NCBI GenBank assembly: GCA_030278955.1
Contig: JAOANR010000002.1
Coordinates: 28,382,057 to 28,446,056, forward strand
Length of the DNA: 64,000 nucleotides
Direction of reading: 5' to 3'
Source of the DNA: Hygrophila difformis
Lineage: Eukaryota; Streptophyta; Magnoliopsida; Lamiales; Acanthaceae
Position numbers and translations under genes: made by a program. Below, piece after piece: positions 22,129 to 34,323 of this stretch; position 1 is the stretch's first letter, and each line of letters starts with the position of its first letter. The notes beneath the pieces are model-generated. The model was not told where the DNA came from. It ran no database searches and saw only the letters and a list, made by a program, of their open reading frames with translations.

Positions 22129-22927
22129 CAAGCCCGAGGGGCTTGCTTCAAACCATAAAGAGCCCGGCGAAGCTTACAAACCTTTCCAGATGAATCAATT
22201 CCAGGAGGAGGAGTCATATAAACATCCTCAGACAAATCCCCATGCAGGAATGCATTCTTCAATCTAGCTGCTGAAGAGGCCAACGACGAGCAGCAGCAAG
22301 AGCAAGTAAACATCGGAAAGAGGTAAGACGAGCAACTGGTGCAAAAGTCTCCTCATAGTCAATACCATACTCCTGAGTATAACCTTTTGCAACCAAACGA
22401 GCCTTATAACGCTCAATAGATCCATCAGAATGAGTCTTGATCTTATAGACCCATCTGCAACCAATAGTTTTCTTCCCAGGGGGTAAGTCCACCAAATCCC
22501 AAGTACGTGTCTTGGCCAAAGCCTGCAACTCCTCTGACATAGCTTGCTGCCACAAGGGATAAGTCTGGGCTTTACGAAAGGACCTAGGCTCATGGTGAGA
22601 TAAAATAGCAGAATAACAATGATAGTCACGAAGATGAGTAGGAGGACAATTTACACGGGTGGATCGACGGGGAGCAACAAGAGGCGTAGGAAGCGGCGCA
22701 GGCTCAGGAGACATAGGCGGGTCATCTGCAGGAGGAGGTGGCAAGACAGGCGGATCATCTGCAATAGGGGATGTATGGTAGGAGGATCTGGGAATAGAGA
22801 AGGAGAATATGGAGTCACTGAGATAGAGGAGGTAACATGAAACTGGGACAGGGAAGAGAACATGGTGGTCTCCCAGAACGTAACATAACGAGAAATACGG
22901 AGACGATGATAAATAGGATCCCAACAC
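22129..22927 (-). pseudogene. copia reverse transcriptase, truncated
   Basis: The minus strand gives the copia RT entry blocks: RNCPPTHLRDY-like linker, WQQAMSEELQAL, WDLVDLPPGKKTIGCRWVYK, YKARLVAKGYTQ and [16 protein letters not shown] (to about 22310). After a frameshift it continues as [15 protein letters not shown] and [12 protein letters not shown] at about 22135. The YVDD-type catalytic block and RNase H, which should follow, are absent; sequence passes directly into non-coding DNA next to the LTR. A proline-rich linker upstream (22650-22760) is usual between integrase and RT. Confidence 0.88.
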
Positions 22928-22943
22928 CGATAACCCTTATGCT

Positions 22944-24144
22944 CTACCCATAACCCAAGAAACAACACAGATGAGCACGGGGTTCTAGTTTATTGCGCTC
23001 ATTGGGAGGAAGGAGAACAAAGCTGACACAACCAAATAGATGAAGCTGAGTATAATCAGGAGACTTACCATATAGGAGTTCATAGGGACTAACTCGATGA
23101 AGAACAGATGATGGAAGACGGTTGATGGTATAGACAGCAGTAAGGGCAGCCTCCCCCCAAAAACTATCAGGACAAGCAGCAGACAAAAGTAGAGCACGAA
23201 CAGTATCTAGGATATGACGATGTTTACGCTATGCCCTACCATTTTGTTGAGATGTATAGGGACAAGAACGATGAACGACAGTACCCTGTTTAGAAAGGAA
23301 TCGAAGAAAGGAGGAATCACGATATTCAAGGGCATTATCAGTTCATAAAGTGCGAATAGGGCAAGAAAACTGTGTACGAATCATGGCGGCAAATTGAGCA
23401 TACACAGTAGGTAGCTCAGCACGACTTTTTAAGAAATAAATCCAAGTAAAATGAGAAAAATCATCAATAAAGATAACAAAATAGCGACAACCACTCATAG
23501 ATGCAACAGGAGAGGGACCCCAAATATCAGAATGCACTAAATCAAATTGTTTTTCAGCAGTACATGAGTTTTGGGAAAAACAAAGAGCAGGTTGTTTGCC
23601 AAGTTTACAATGCAAGCATTGGAAAGACTCAAAATGACCTGGACCTAAAAGACCTTTGACTATGCAAAAACTGAACTTTATTTGAAGAGGCATGACCAAG
23701 ACGAAGATGCCACTGTAGACTGGTGGGCAGGGATGTAGTGACGGTAGAGATATGGCGAGAAGGAGATGGGTGGAGAAACTCAAGTTCAAATAACCGGCCC
23801 ATCTTGCGGCCCTTCCCAAGAAGTTGACCCATCTGAGAGTCCTGAACCTGCACACCAGAATAGGAAAATAAGACATTAAGACCACAATCAATAAGTTGCC
23901 CAACAGAAACAAGGTTTAAAGCCAACTGAGGTATACAATAAGTATTAGAATGATGAATAGAAGCAGATGACACAGTGCCAGTGTGGGTGACAGTCATATG
24001 GGTAACATTGGTAGTGTGAATGGGAGGCAATGAGGAGATAACAGAGGAAGATGATAAAACACTAGAATCGGATGTCATATGATTGCAACAACCAGAATCA
24101 ATGTACCAGGGAGAGTTACCTGAAGTGGCAGAATTAGAGCTCAA
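22944..24144 (-). pseudogene. copia protease and integrase
   Basis: On the minus strand the frame starting at 24144 contains the copia protease block WYIDSGCCNHMT (24105 on). A zinc-binding GAG-pre-integrase region follows (WHLRLGHASSNKVQ at 23710-23670, then CLHCKLGKQ near 23610), then the integrase core (DLVHSDIWGPSP, YFVIFIDDFSHFTW, 23540-23440). Stops occur near 23348 (TGA) and 23232 (TAG inside the block that normally reads NGRAERKHRH). The C-terminal block DSFWGEAALTAVYTINRLPS appears at 23165-23106. There is a frame change near 23650. Non-functional. Confidence 0.87.
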
Positions 24145-24147
24145 AAC

Positions 24148-25066
24148 CTATTTGATAAGGGCTTCAATATCCTGGGGAGTGGGTGGTGAGGGAAGTGACT
24201 GGGAAGTGATGGCAGCAGCAGCAACAATGTCAGAAGAAGTCTCAGGAGGCCTAAAACCATGAGATCTCTGAGATTTGGAAGGACACTTTGGAGCAATATG
24301 CCCCAAGAGATGATAGACATGACACTCCACCTTAGGGCATGTGGACCACAAGTGCTCAATGCTCTTGCATTTACGACAGTACATGCGACTCTGATGAGCA
24401 GACGACAAAGAACGATATGAAACTGCCAACGCAGTCTCAACTGGCGAGGTTTGGCCCAATTTCAGACGGGTCTCCTCAAATATGATCTCCTGAATAGCAG
24501 CATCAAGTGTAGGTAATGGATGACGATGCAAAAGAGCAGACCTGATGGATTCATACTCAGGACGAAGAGCCATCAGAATCTGAATGAGATCAAGATGATC
24601 CTGACTAATCTCTGCCTGACGCAGACAGCGACGAATGGGCTGAACCTGCGCTAGAAAATCATTAACTGGCTGCCTAGGCGCCTGCCTCAAAGAATGTAAG
24701 GTACTCCAAAGCTGATAGTAGTGAGCAAGACCAGTCGTCTGAAAACGGGCAGAAAGAAAGTCTCAGGCTTCTTTTGCAGTGTCAAAATCTGCAAGTTGGA
24801 CCTGAATCGAAGGTACACATGTATTACGCAGCTGTGTAAGAATTTGATGATTTTTACTATCCCAATCTTCCAACTTTTCACCATAAGCAGTATCATCATC
24901 ATCATCGGATGGAGGAGCCGGTGACCAATATCCCCAGTAACAATCCTCCACAATTTCGGAACAATAAAAAACTTTTCATAGACTGTTTCCAAAGATCATA
25001 ATTATCAACAGAGAGAATAACTCCAATAGGCATATGAGCATCCATTTTCTCCATAGTAAAAGAGAA
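24148..25066 (-). pseudogene. copia gag
   Basis: The likely start is the minus-strand ATG at about 25066 (MEKMDAHMPIG), followed by the DUF4219/UBN2-type block NYDLWKQSMKSF. A frameshift near 24960 and a stop near 24766 break the middle. The 3' part is open (24690-24148) with a CCHC-like knuckle pair (CRKCKSIEHLWSTC, CHVYHLLGHIAPKC). A TAG separates it from the protease frame. Confidence 0.83.
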
Positions 25067-25440
25067 AACAAGAACACAAAATATGCAAAATATGGGTGCA
25101 ATGATCGGACAACAAAGAAAACACACTGGATGAAAAATCGGACCACACCACGACGACAAAAATGGTGGCAGACCTCTACTGCCGGAAAACGACGCCGGAA
25201 TAACGCCGGACGCGCCCACACTCGCCGGAAACAGAAAACGGCCGGCGAAACATCCAGCCGCGCGTGACGCCTCCACGCGCCGCCGTTCGCCGCAAAATTT
25301 GGTGGCCGGAGTCGAATCGACACGAGGAAGAAGATGGTATGGGTGGTGATGACTGGATGTTACTGGAAAATGGCGAACAGTGGCGACGGCGCCGTTTAAG
25401 GTTTCAGAAAGGTTTTGGGATTTTTTATCTTTTAGGGTTT

Positions 25441-25453
25441 GGCTCTGATACCA
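25441..25453 (-). promoter_or_regulatory. copia primer-binding site
   Basis: On the minus strand TGGTATCAGAGCC directly follows the LTR end TCTAACA; complementary to initiator tRNA-Met. Confidence 0.9.
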
Positions 25454-25539
25454 TGTTAGAAAGAAGATGGACCTAGGGCTTCAACCTAAAACCTATTGGT
25501 GATAGGTAGAGAGACCCATGTCCATATAAACAGGGGGAT
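25454..25539 (-). repeat. copia 5' LTR, first part (continues at 43509-43539)
   Basis: Matches the left copia LTR up to GGGGGAT, where gypsy-3 begins. The remaining 31 bases follow the second GGGAT copy. Confidence 0.9.
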
Positions 25540-26690
25540 TGTAACGACCCGAATATTTCCAGATATTTTTGTCCGAATATTTTGTACCCGAAATAAACAA
25601 ATTCAAATTGTTTTGAACTACGTAATGACTTGATCCCTTCACGGGGTACGTAGGCAACTTGGAAATTTCAATTCTGGGTTCAGTCAAATAATAACAAACA
25701 ACAACACACAATAATACAATCGCTTAATCAAACGAATCCCGAACTCGCGAGATGATAAAGCACAACTTCGAGTACGAAGTTGATTCTTAAGGAGGGTAGA
25801 TTGTAATACCCGTAAATTTTAGGATATAAGATAGAATTTAATCCGATGAGAAAAGAGGTCTTGTTTTCGAGAACCCGTAAAATAAAAAATGCACGGAAGT
25901 CGAAGGACGACGATTTAGGAGCCGACGAACCCAAAACCGACGGACCTAAGATTTCAAACATGAAATCAATTTAAGTCGGAATACATTTAGAATAGGAATT
26001 ATAACCCGAGAATGACCCGGAAAAATCGAGCCCGAAAATGTGGAAGGATAGAAGTCCGAAAGAGAGGAGGAAAAGACCCGACGGATCGCACGGACCGGTC
26101 CGGACCGCGGTCCAGACCAGTGCCGCACGCTGGCTGCGCGGGGTTTGGCCTTCCAGCGCGCCAACCCCGCGTGACACCCCAGAATGCGGCCATGTACGCG
26201 GTTTTAGCGATTTGTTGCCATATTTTGACCCCCCGACTTTGGAAACTCAATCCCGAGCGAAGGAAGGTGTATATAGTCGGCTCTAGGGGTCTTAGGACTC
26301 ATTAATTACGAAATCCTAAAACCTAGCAGCCCCATTGTCTCTCCCAATTCTCCCAAGTTCTTCCAACACCCGAAATCACCAACTTCGAACTTTCCGACCA
26401 CTTTCCGGCGACGAAAACCGACGGAGGAGGCGTGGAATACAAGGTCTCTAGTGCTCCAGGCTTTGGTAAGTCATTCATAGGTTTTCACTTAAGTTTTCGA
26501 ACCCGAAAACCCGATCTAACATTGGATTTCTTCTTCCGATTTGAAATCGTGGCCAAAGTTGGAAGCTTGGCGTTGAGGAGATCCGTTCGTAGTAAATTTG
26601 GACGAGCCGAGCGACCCGAGGATGACCAAACACCTTACCACTGTAAGTTGATGCCTTTCATATCAATACGGGTGGCTTAGGGGCGTCCGA
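25540..26690 (+). repeat. gypsy-3 5' LTR, truncated
   Basis: Closely matches 29249-30393 and the first bases after 41825. Homology stops after GGGGCGTCCGAT at about 26690, where foreign sequence begins. It includes the former spacer with the second purine tract (about 25790-25800) and the TATA/leader region. Confidence 0.85.
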
Positions 26691-28283
26691 TATGGCTCCG
26701 GGTAATCGGCCGGACGCGTCCTAACCAAAGCTGAGCAAGTACACGCCAATGAGCGTCCATCGATGTCAACCGTAGCTCGTGGGTGTGCTCGGTCTGCGGG
26801 GTGCACAAGACACCCCACGCAGGAGCAAGTACACGGCCCTCAGGCTATGGCTGGAATACACCATCGTCAGGTAGGCCGAAATAGAGGTTGATCGCCCGAG
26901 CACTGAAGTCTAGATAGCGGCTACGAACCCAGACTCGAGATAAGTCCTCGTGCTCCCCAAGACCGCCAATGTTGGCGAGGACCTCCATAGCCAGATAACC
27001 GGAGGCAATGCCCTCGGGATGACGTGCGAGTCCGGTCCACTGAAGATGCTCCAAAACCGCACTGACCCTGTCATCACCCACATGATCAGCAAACATGCCT
27101 CTCTCAGGAACATAAGCCATATTCCGACGAAGCTCGTCGAAATAGAACTCCTGCGAGGCCATCGTCCTGAATCGATACCTATCGTGCCGGTGAGGACGCA
27201 CCTCGTCATGAAGACCCCTGAGTCTCGGGCCCCGCTGCTCCTCGTCCTCCTCAGACTCGCTCTCATCAAAATCCGGCATCGCGGGGACCGCAGCGCTAGA
27301 GCTAGCCTCGCCGCACCGTGTAGCCCTTCTCTTGGCCCCAGGAAGGACCATGAGAGACGCCCAAACAACCCATAAGAAAAGCAACATCCTGCGAACACCC
27401 AACACCAATTATCAGGCTAATTTCCCACAATATATATATATAGCGTATATGCGCAAAAACACCAAATATAAACTTCCAACACGGAGAATCCATAGCCACA
27501 ACACCCCAATCACCATCAACATAGCATAAAAGGGCAACGCACACAAAGGACATACCAAAACAAATTCCAAACCCCTTTGTGGCATTTCATCGAACTGGTT
27601 AAATGCGAAAAACAACAAGCTTCAATTATACTCATAAGATACACGAAATTTGCCCATAAATTAAAACAATTGCTCAAGCAACAACTCATCATCACAATAT
27701 GACACCAAACAACAACAATGAAACCATCTTTCATGTCACAATACCACCCAAAAATCAAGAATTCCATATTATTCCTAAATACCCACATCACCGAGAAATG
27801 GCCAAAAACACATACACATTGGGGCATAAGCTCAACAAAATCAACAAAAACAACATCAATAATCACATATGCTTGCTAATTTGCACAAATCAAGCCTAAA
27901 AATAACAAATCCCCAAATTGTGCACATAAACCCTAATTTCAAAAACCCATCCAAAATTAAGTCATCCGAAGCGTAAAAATTGAAATTGGTAAATAGAAAG
28001 TAGTAGATACATACCTTGCAAAGCAAAATTGAAGTCGGAATCGGTAGAAATTGAGATCGGAAGAACGGATTTGAGAGAAAATGTGAAGTGGTCTCGGATG
28101 GGGAAATGAGGGAAGTGGCTCGCGCGGGGCGCGAGCCCTATTTTTTCGAATTGGTGTGCCCGCGCGGTCCCCGCGCGCTGAGGACTCATACCGCGCGGAC
28201 ATCGCGCGGGTCACGAAAAGGGTTTTATTTTTTTTTATTTTCCGATTTTGCTTTATTCTCTTTTACTTTACACTACTCACTTA
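26691..28283 (-). mobile_element. Foreign segment carrying a plant-transposon-protein reading frame
   Basis: It lies between the broken gypsy-3 LTR and the broken pol. On the minus strand it looks like a transcription unit: a GC-rich leader with CGCGCGG repeats (28120-28215), a splice-donor-like GGTATGTATC at about 28015, a long AT-rich intron-like stretch, then the frame at 27354-26845. No TIR, LTR or duplication was found at its edges, so it may have been joined by illegitimate recombination rather than inserted. Confidence 0.55.
26845..27354 (-). CDS. Putative plant transposon protein (PF20167-like), partial
   Basis: The frame from about MVLPGAKRRATRC has an acidic, low-complexity N-terminus (DESESEEDEEQ, about residues 33-43), then FRTMASQEFYFDELRRN, a central VSAVLEHLQW segment and a C-terminal WVRSRYLDFSARAINLYFGL block, ending in TAG after FQP. 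The last block resembles the 'putative plant transposon protein' domain often found in plant retroelement ORFs, where a similar VRGRxIDFSxxAIN motif precedes a short helix. The assignment is from motif memory only. An upstream acceptor near 27385 could extend the protein. It is shorter than usual members, so probably a fragment. Confidence 0.5.
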   Translation of the reverse strand, partial: LMVLPGAKRRATRCGEASSSAAVPAMPDFDESESEEDEEQRGPRLRGLHDEVRPHRHDRYRFRTMASQEFYFDELRRNMAYVPERGMFADHVGDDRVSAVLEHLQWTGLARHPEGIASGYLAMEVLANIGGLGEHEDLSRVWVRSRYLDFSARAINLYFGLPDDGVFQP

Positions 28284-29228
28284 ACCCGAGCATACATCGA
28301 TAATGTGGTACGATGACATGCAGTACCACATGACGTCATCTCGGACAGAGACAGTAGATTTGTCTCACATTTTTGGACAAAACTACAAGATGCCCTCGGT
28401 ACGAAAATAAAGATGAGCACCGCGTTCCACCCCATGACGGATGGGCAAACGGAAAGAACAATCCAAACTTTGACGGACGTGTTAAGGGCATGTGTACTAG
28501 AATTTAGAGGAAGTTGGGAAAATCATTTACCATTAATTGAATTTTCCTACAACAACAGTTACAATGCTAGCATTGGCATGGCACCTTTCGAAGCACTGTA
28601 TGGACGCAAGTGCCGAAGTCTGTTGAGCTGGGGAGAGAGCGATAGGACTATAATAGTTGGACCACAACTTGTTGAGGACATGGCTCAACAAGTCAAGATA
28701 ATCCAAGGGAAGATGAGAGCCGCGCAAGACCGACAAAAGAGCTATGCCGACGTGAGACGGCAAGATTTGGAATTTCAAATAGGTGATAAGGTCATGCTGA
28801 AGGTATCACCGATGAAGGGTGTGATGCGCTTCGGCAAGCGAGGGAAAGTGAGCCCACTATACATAGGACCGTACGAGATCCTAGAAAGAGTGGGGAATCT
28901 CGCATATCGGCTAACATTGCCGCCGCAATTTGCTCGTGTCCACGACGTGTTCCAGGTCTCACAATTGAAGAAATATGTACACGATCCGACCCACGTACTT
29001 CAACCAGAGGAGATTGAATTGGATGATGACTTGAGCTACGAGGAAATTCCAGTAAGAATACTTGAAGTGAAGGAGAGAGTAACAAGAAATAAGACCGTGA
29101 GAATGGTCAAGGTTCTTTGGTCTAACCACGAAGCCGAGACGGGAACAAGGGAATTAGAGAGAGACATGAAGGATTGTTACCCGACCCTTTTCCAAAATGA
29201 TGCAACCACAATTATGGGGACATAACTG
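28284..29228 (+). pseudogene. gypsy-3 pol: integrase core end and chromodomain-like tail
   Basis: This begins inside the integrase core at ARAYIDNVV (28284; the first codons are altered) and runs open from 28413: [61 protein letters not shown] and the C-terminal VKVLWSNHEAETGT chromodomain-like block. It ends in TAA at 29223-29225. Unlike gypsy-1 it has no frameshift over these 270 codons, but everything 5' of it (gag, protease, RT, RNase H and the integrase zinc region) is missing. The tract TAAGAGGGGGAGGA follows at 29235-29248. Confidence 0.9.
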
Positions 29229-29234
29229 TAGTCT

Positions 29235-29248
29235 TAAGAGGGGGAGGA
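29235..29248 (+). promoter_or_regulatory. gypsy-3 polypurine tract
   Basis: TAAGAGGGGGAGGA directly precedes the LTR start TGTAACGGCCC at 29249. Confidence 0.85.
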
Positions 29249-30393
29249 TGTAACGGCCCGAATATTTCCGGATATTTTTGTCCGAATATTTTGTACCCCA
29301 AATAAACAAATTCAAATTGTTTTGAACTAAGTAATGACTTAATCCCTTCACGGGGTACGTAGGCAACTTGGAAATTTCAATTCTGGGTTCAGTCAAATAA
29401 TAACAAACGACAACACACAATAATACAATCGCTTAATCAAACAAATCCCGAACTCGCGAGATGATAAAGCACAACTTCGATGACGAAGTTGATTCTTAAG
29501 GAGGGTAGATTGTAATAGCCCGTAAATTTTAGGATATAAGATAGAATTTAATCCGATGAGAAAAGAGGTCTTGTTTCCGAGAACCCGTAAAATAAAAAAT
29601 GCACGGAAGTCGAAGGACGACGATTTAGGAGCCGACGAACCCAAAAACCGACGGACCTAAGATCTCAAACATTAAATCATTTTAAGTCGGAATATATTTA
29701 GAGTAGGAATTATAACCCGAGAATGGCCCGGAAAAATCGAGCCCGAAAACGTGGAAGGATAGAAGTCCGGAAAAGAGGAGGAAAAGACCCGATGGATCGC
29801 ACGGACCGGTCCGGACCGCGGTCCAGACCAGTGCCGCGCGCTGGCCACGCGGGGTTTGGCCTTCCAGCACGCCAACCCCGCGTGACACCCCAGAATGCGG
29901 CCATGCACGCGGTTTCGGCGATTTCTTGCCATATTTCGACCCCCCAACTTTGAAAACTCAATCCCGAGCGAAGGAAGGTGTATATGGTTGGCTCTAGGGG
30001 TCTTAGGACTCATTATTTTTGAAATCCTAAACCCTAGCAGCCCCATTGTCTCTCCCAATTCTCCCAAGTTCTTTCAACACCCGAAATCACCAACTTCGAA
30101 CTTTCCGACCACTTTCCGGCGACGAAAACCGACGGAGGAGGCGTGGAATACAAGGTCTCTAGTGTTCCGGGCTTTGGTAAGTCGTTCATAGGTTTTAATT
30201 TAAGTTTTCGAACCCGAAAACTCGATCTAACGTTGGATTTCTTCTTCCGATTTGAAATCGTGGCCAAAGTTGGAAGCTTGGCGTTGAGGAGATCCGTTCG
30301 TAGTGAATTTGGACGAGCCGAGCGACCCGAGGACGACCAAACACCTTACCACTGTAAGTTGATGCCTATCATATCAATACGGGTGGCTTAGGG
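29249..30393 (+). repeat. gypsy-3 3' LTR, first part
   Basis: Near-identical to 25540-26680. Interrupted by gypsy-2 after TAGGG (30389-30393). Confidence 0.9.
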
Positions 30394-32951
30394 TGTAACA
30401 CCCCGATTTTTGGTCACCCAGGTCGGGATGTCACCTCCACATTCCCCTAGTAGGACACGGTTTCTCCGAGCTTACTAAAGGAATGCAAGGCTAGGTATTG
30501 CAGTATTTAAAACATTTAAAGCATTCAACACAACCCATACAATATAGCTCGAAAATAATAATATCATAGCGCAGCGGAAATAATATTTAAGTATAGTATT
30601 GCAGCGGAAAATGTAAATAGGGCCGACATGGCCAAAACACGGGTTAAAGTAATGTTCCCAAAATCCCATGCATGAATCGTGCTCATACATGCTCATTCCA
30701 CATACTCTGTAAGGAAAAGGAATAAAAATGGTTTGGTCAGCACAACTTGCTGAGTAAGTTAACACATGCATGATCGTAGGGTTTAAAAGCCATTAATTTA
30801 ATATTTAAATAAAACATGGTAATAACATAAATAATTCAGTTTAATCTAATCGACTATCCAATTTGCATAATTCAATTCAGGGCTTCCTTTAACAAGACAT
30901 TTCACATAATCTAAAATAAAAGCCATAATTTAAATAAGCATTTAAATAATTTAATGGGACAACAAAACATAATTTAATTGAATTTAAATTTCCCTCTTAC
31001 ATCCCAGATTTAGTATTTCAAGTATTTCACGATTGCATCGCAATCTCAACAAGTCTAGCCGGTAGCCCGGCGGCCGCAACCGTATCAGCCATACCCAGTA
31101 CCACTCCGGAGCCTCGGGAAACCCATGTGGATATTCTCGAGAGTGTAGGCTCTATATCTCATGCCGTTTTGGCAATATCATATCTCAAATTTAGCGCGCG
31201 GGGTCACCATCGTCCATAAAGGCACGAAGTGAAGCAGTTAGGGGGCACCCTGCAGAGCACTCACCCCTAATTTTAATTATCAAGTTTGTAAGGGGATTTA
31301 ATTTCAAAAATCTGATTCCAATTTTATTTACTTAAAAATAATATTTCAATTTATTTCAACCCTAAAGGTTAATTCCATGTTTCAACAAGATTTCAAGATT
31401 TGGTTTCCGGTAAACTACAGTTTACTCTAAAATTTGTCTAAAATCAGATTTAATTCCAAAAATTCTTAAATTCCACGAATGACTCAGAAAAGTCGAGATC
31501 TACAACTTTTCGTGTTTTAACTTTTTCAATCCGAGATACCGAAATAGGTCAAAAACACCAATTTTCACAGAAAACACAAATCTGTCCGAATTTTGTATGT
31601 CACAGTTTAAAGATAATGAAATCTAACATAGCAAATCAACTCCAAATTTGATGAAATTTTATAGAGACCATCTTAAGACATTTATCTACAACTTTCACGT
31701 TCAGCCAAAGATCTAAATCGGTCTGGAACCTATGTCAAAAACGTGATCAAGATCGGACCTAAGTTCTGTCAAGAATTTCAAGATCCAGTTTCAAGCAGTT
31801 CGGTTTCGGTTGGTTTTCACATATCAAATCGTCTCTAAAATTTCTGAAAATTCTACAGTCGATAGATCTAAGCCTTAGGAACATTTTTCATGTTTTAAGT
31901 TTTTCCGTTTGAAGTCGTTTTAAGGTTCGGAACAATTCGACAAAACTGTTGCGCCGGTAAAAATATACATTGGCAGATTTACGATCTCTTGTTAAATCTT
32001 TTAGTTTCGAACGTTTTAATTCCTTCCAAAACCATGTAAGGTTAATTTACAGATTAATCGTCGTCCGGGGTCGTCTATTTCGAAGGCGTGGCTTCCAGTC
32101 CATCGTTTCTCCTCTCCGTTCGTCGGGTTCTACGTTCTAGATCCGATTCGAGGTGTAGAAAGGAAAAGGAGAAGATTAGGATTCGTTTTCGAATCATATA
32201 TTGAACATGGATTGGATCGGGACTTACCACAACACTGGAGATCTTGAAATTTTCGTCCAACAGTCCAAGCCTTGGTTTCGTGCCTCCGACGACTCCGGAT
32301 TTAGGGTTTCGAATGTGTAGAGAGTTGTAGGGTTTTGAAAAAGTGTTCGGGGCTTCCAAGGGAGTTTATTTATAGATAGCTAAGACCTAGGGCGTCCAAG
32401 ATCTGACCCTAAGGGTCTCGAGTCGAAAGACGTTCACCGAAAGTCGAAAAATCCGCGTTCGGGCGAGAGATTCACGCAACAACCAAATCTGTGGCGTGGC
32501 GCGGCCGTGGCGCGCCCAATGCCTATTGACCGCGCGGCCACCGTGCCGACTTCTCCTGGACTTCGGTCCGGGCGGGTCGTGCGACCCGTCGTGCTTTTCC
32601 TCCTCTCTTTCGGATTTCTATCCCTCTATGCTCCCGAATTCTGAGTTCCGGGGTATCTCCGGGTTTCCTACTTTCTCTCTAAATTTCTACTCGGGTCTAA
32701 TTGGATGTTGGACTCGAATTCTCGAGTTCATTGGTGTCGGGTTTCGGTATACAATTTATTTACCTTTAATAATTCCTTTTATTTAATTAAATTCCTTTAA
32801 TTCCTTTTTAAGTAAAAATCTCATTTCTCATTTCCTTATCTTTATTTATTTCTTTATTTGCTGGATTTATTTATTTATGGTATTTATTGTATTTATTGTT
32901 TATTTATTTAATTATTGTTTTATTTATGTTGGAAAATTCTCGGGTATTACA
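30394..32951 (-). repeat. gypsy-2 3' LTR
   Basis: Plus-strand edges are TGTAACACCCC and GGGTATTACA. It differs from the other LTR by few substitutions and lacks a block of about 44 bp (the part after GGGTTAAA at 39478-39521), a deletion between short AAA matches. Confidence 0.92.
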
Positions 32952-33249
32952 GTCTACCCTCCTTAAGAATCAACTTCGTCCTCGAAGTTGTGTTACGGCC
33001 TTTCTCGTGCTAATGTCTTTTGTTTGTTTTATTATGTTGTGACTGAACTTAGAATTAAGACTTCTAAGCTGCCTACGTACCCGGTGAAGGGATCAAGCCA
33101 TAACGTAGTTCAAAAGTTTACAAAGATGCACGAAAAATAGGTGGTATGACATCCTCTCCCCCTTAAGATTGCAGTTATATCCCCATAACTGTGTCGGTAT
33201 CGGTTTGGAACAATGTCGGGTAGCGTTCTCTCATGTCGGATTCTACTTC
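32952..33249 (-). other. gypsy-2 spacer with two polypurine tracts
   Basis: On the minus strand AAGGAGGGTAGAC (32952-32964) abuts the LTR; an upstream tract AAGGGGGAGAGGA lies at about 33151-33163. Same layout as gypsy-1. Confidence 0.75.
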
Positions 33250-34323
33250 CTAAGTTGCAGTCTCACTTTCGTGGTTTGACCAAAGAACTTTGACCATTTT
33301 GACGGTTTTATTCCTCGTTACTCGTTCCTTAGTGTCGAGAATACGCGCTGGGACTTCTTCATAAGTCAAATCCTCATCGAGCTCAATTATCTCCGGTTGA
33401 AGTACATGTGTCGGGTCCGGCACATACTTCTTTAGTTGTGAGACATGGAAGACATTATGAACTCGATCTAATTGCGGCGATAAAGCCAGTCGGTAGGCTA
33501 AATTTCCGACTCGTTCTAGAATTTCGTAAGGTCCGATGTATCGAGGACTCAACTTTCCTCGTTTGCCAAAGCGCATCACCCCCTTCATAGGGTGATATCT
33601 TTAGCATGACCCTATCTCCCACTTGAAATTCTAGGTCTCGTCGTCTCACGTCAGCGTAACTCTTTTGACGGTCTTGAGCGGCTTTCATTTCCCTTGAATC
33701 ACTTTGATTTGTTGAGCCATGTCTTCGATAAGTTGTGGTCCCACTACCACTGACTTATCGTTTTCTTCCCAGCTCAACGGGCATCGGCACTTTCGTCCAT
33801 ACAACGCCTCGAAAGGTGCCATGCCAATGCTAGCATGGTAGCTATTATATAAGAGAATTCGATTAAGGGTAAATGGGATTCCCAATTTCCCTTAAATTCC
33901 AACACGCATGCTCTCAGCATGTCTTCTAGTGTTTGGATCGTCCTCTCGGTTTGACCATCCGTCATCGGGTGGAATGCGGTGCTCATTTTGATTTGAGTAC
34001 CGAGAGCTTTTTGTAACTCCGTCCAAAAGTGAGAGACAAATCTACTGTCTCTATCGGAAATGATGTCATGTGGTACTCCATGTCGTCGTACCACATTATC
34101 AATGTAGGCTCGGGCCAATTGGTCCATAGTCCACGTGTCCTTCATCGGGATAAATACGGCTGTCTTCGTTAGCCTATCCACAATCACCCAAATCTTGTTC
34201 ATGCCTTTAGGTGATCGGGGTAATCCCGAGACAAAATCCATTGAGATGCTATCCCACTTCCAACTTGGAATCTCTAGTGGTTGCATCAGTCCTAGGGGTT
34301 TATGTCGCACTGCCTTGACCTTT
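33180..34323 (-). pseudogene. gypsy-2 pol: integrase core and chromodomain-like tail
   Basis: After a nonsense change at the zinc-region CLTCQ (CAA to TAA, near 34323-34325), the frame gives [26 protein letters not shown] and [14 protein letters not shown] (34270-33950). Frameshifts near 33855, 33690 and 33595 separate the [26 protein letters not shown] and MKGVMRFGKRGK parts. The chromodomain-like end (KMVKVLWSNHESETAT) is at 33300-33250; a stop from TGG to TAG (near 33248) removes the last part. Confidence 0.88.

Noticed and set aside
26012..26305. Open frames inside the gypsy-3 LTRs (also at 29723 and 32496)
   Set aside because: They fall in LTR promoter/leader sequence, occur in several frames and match no protein.
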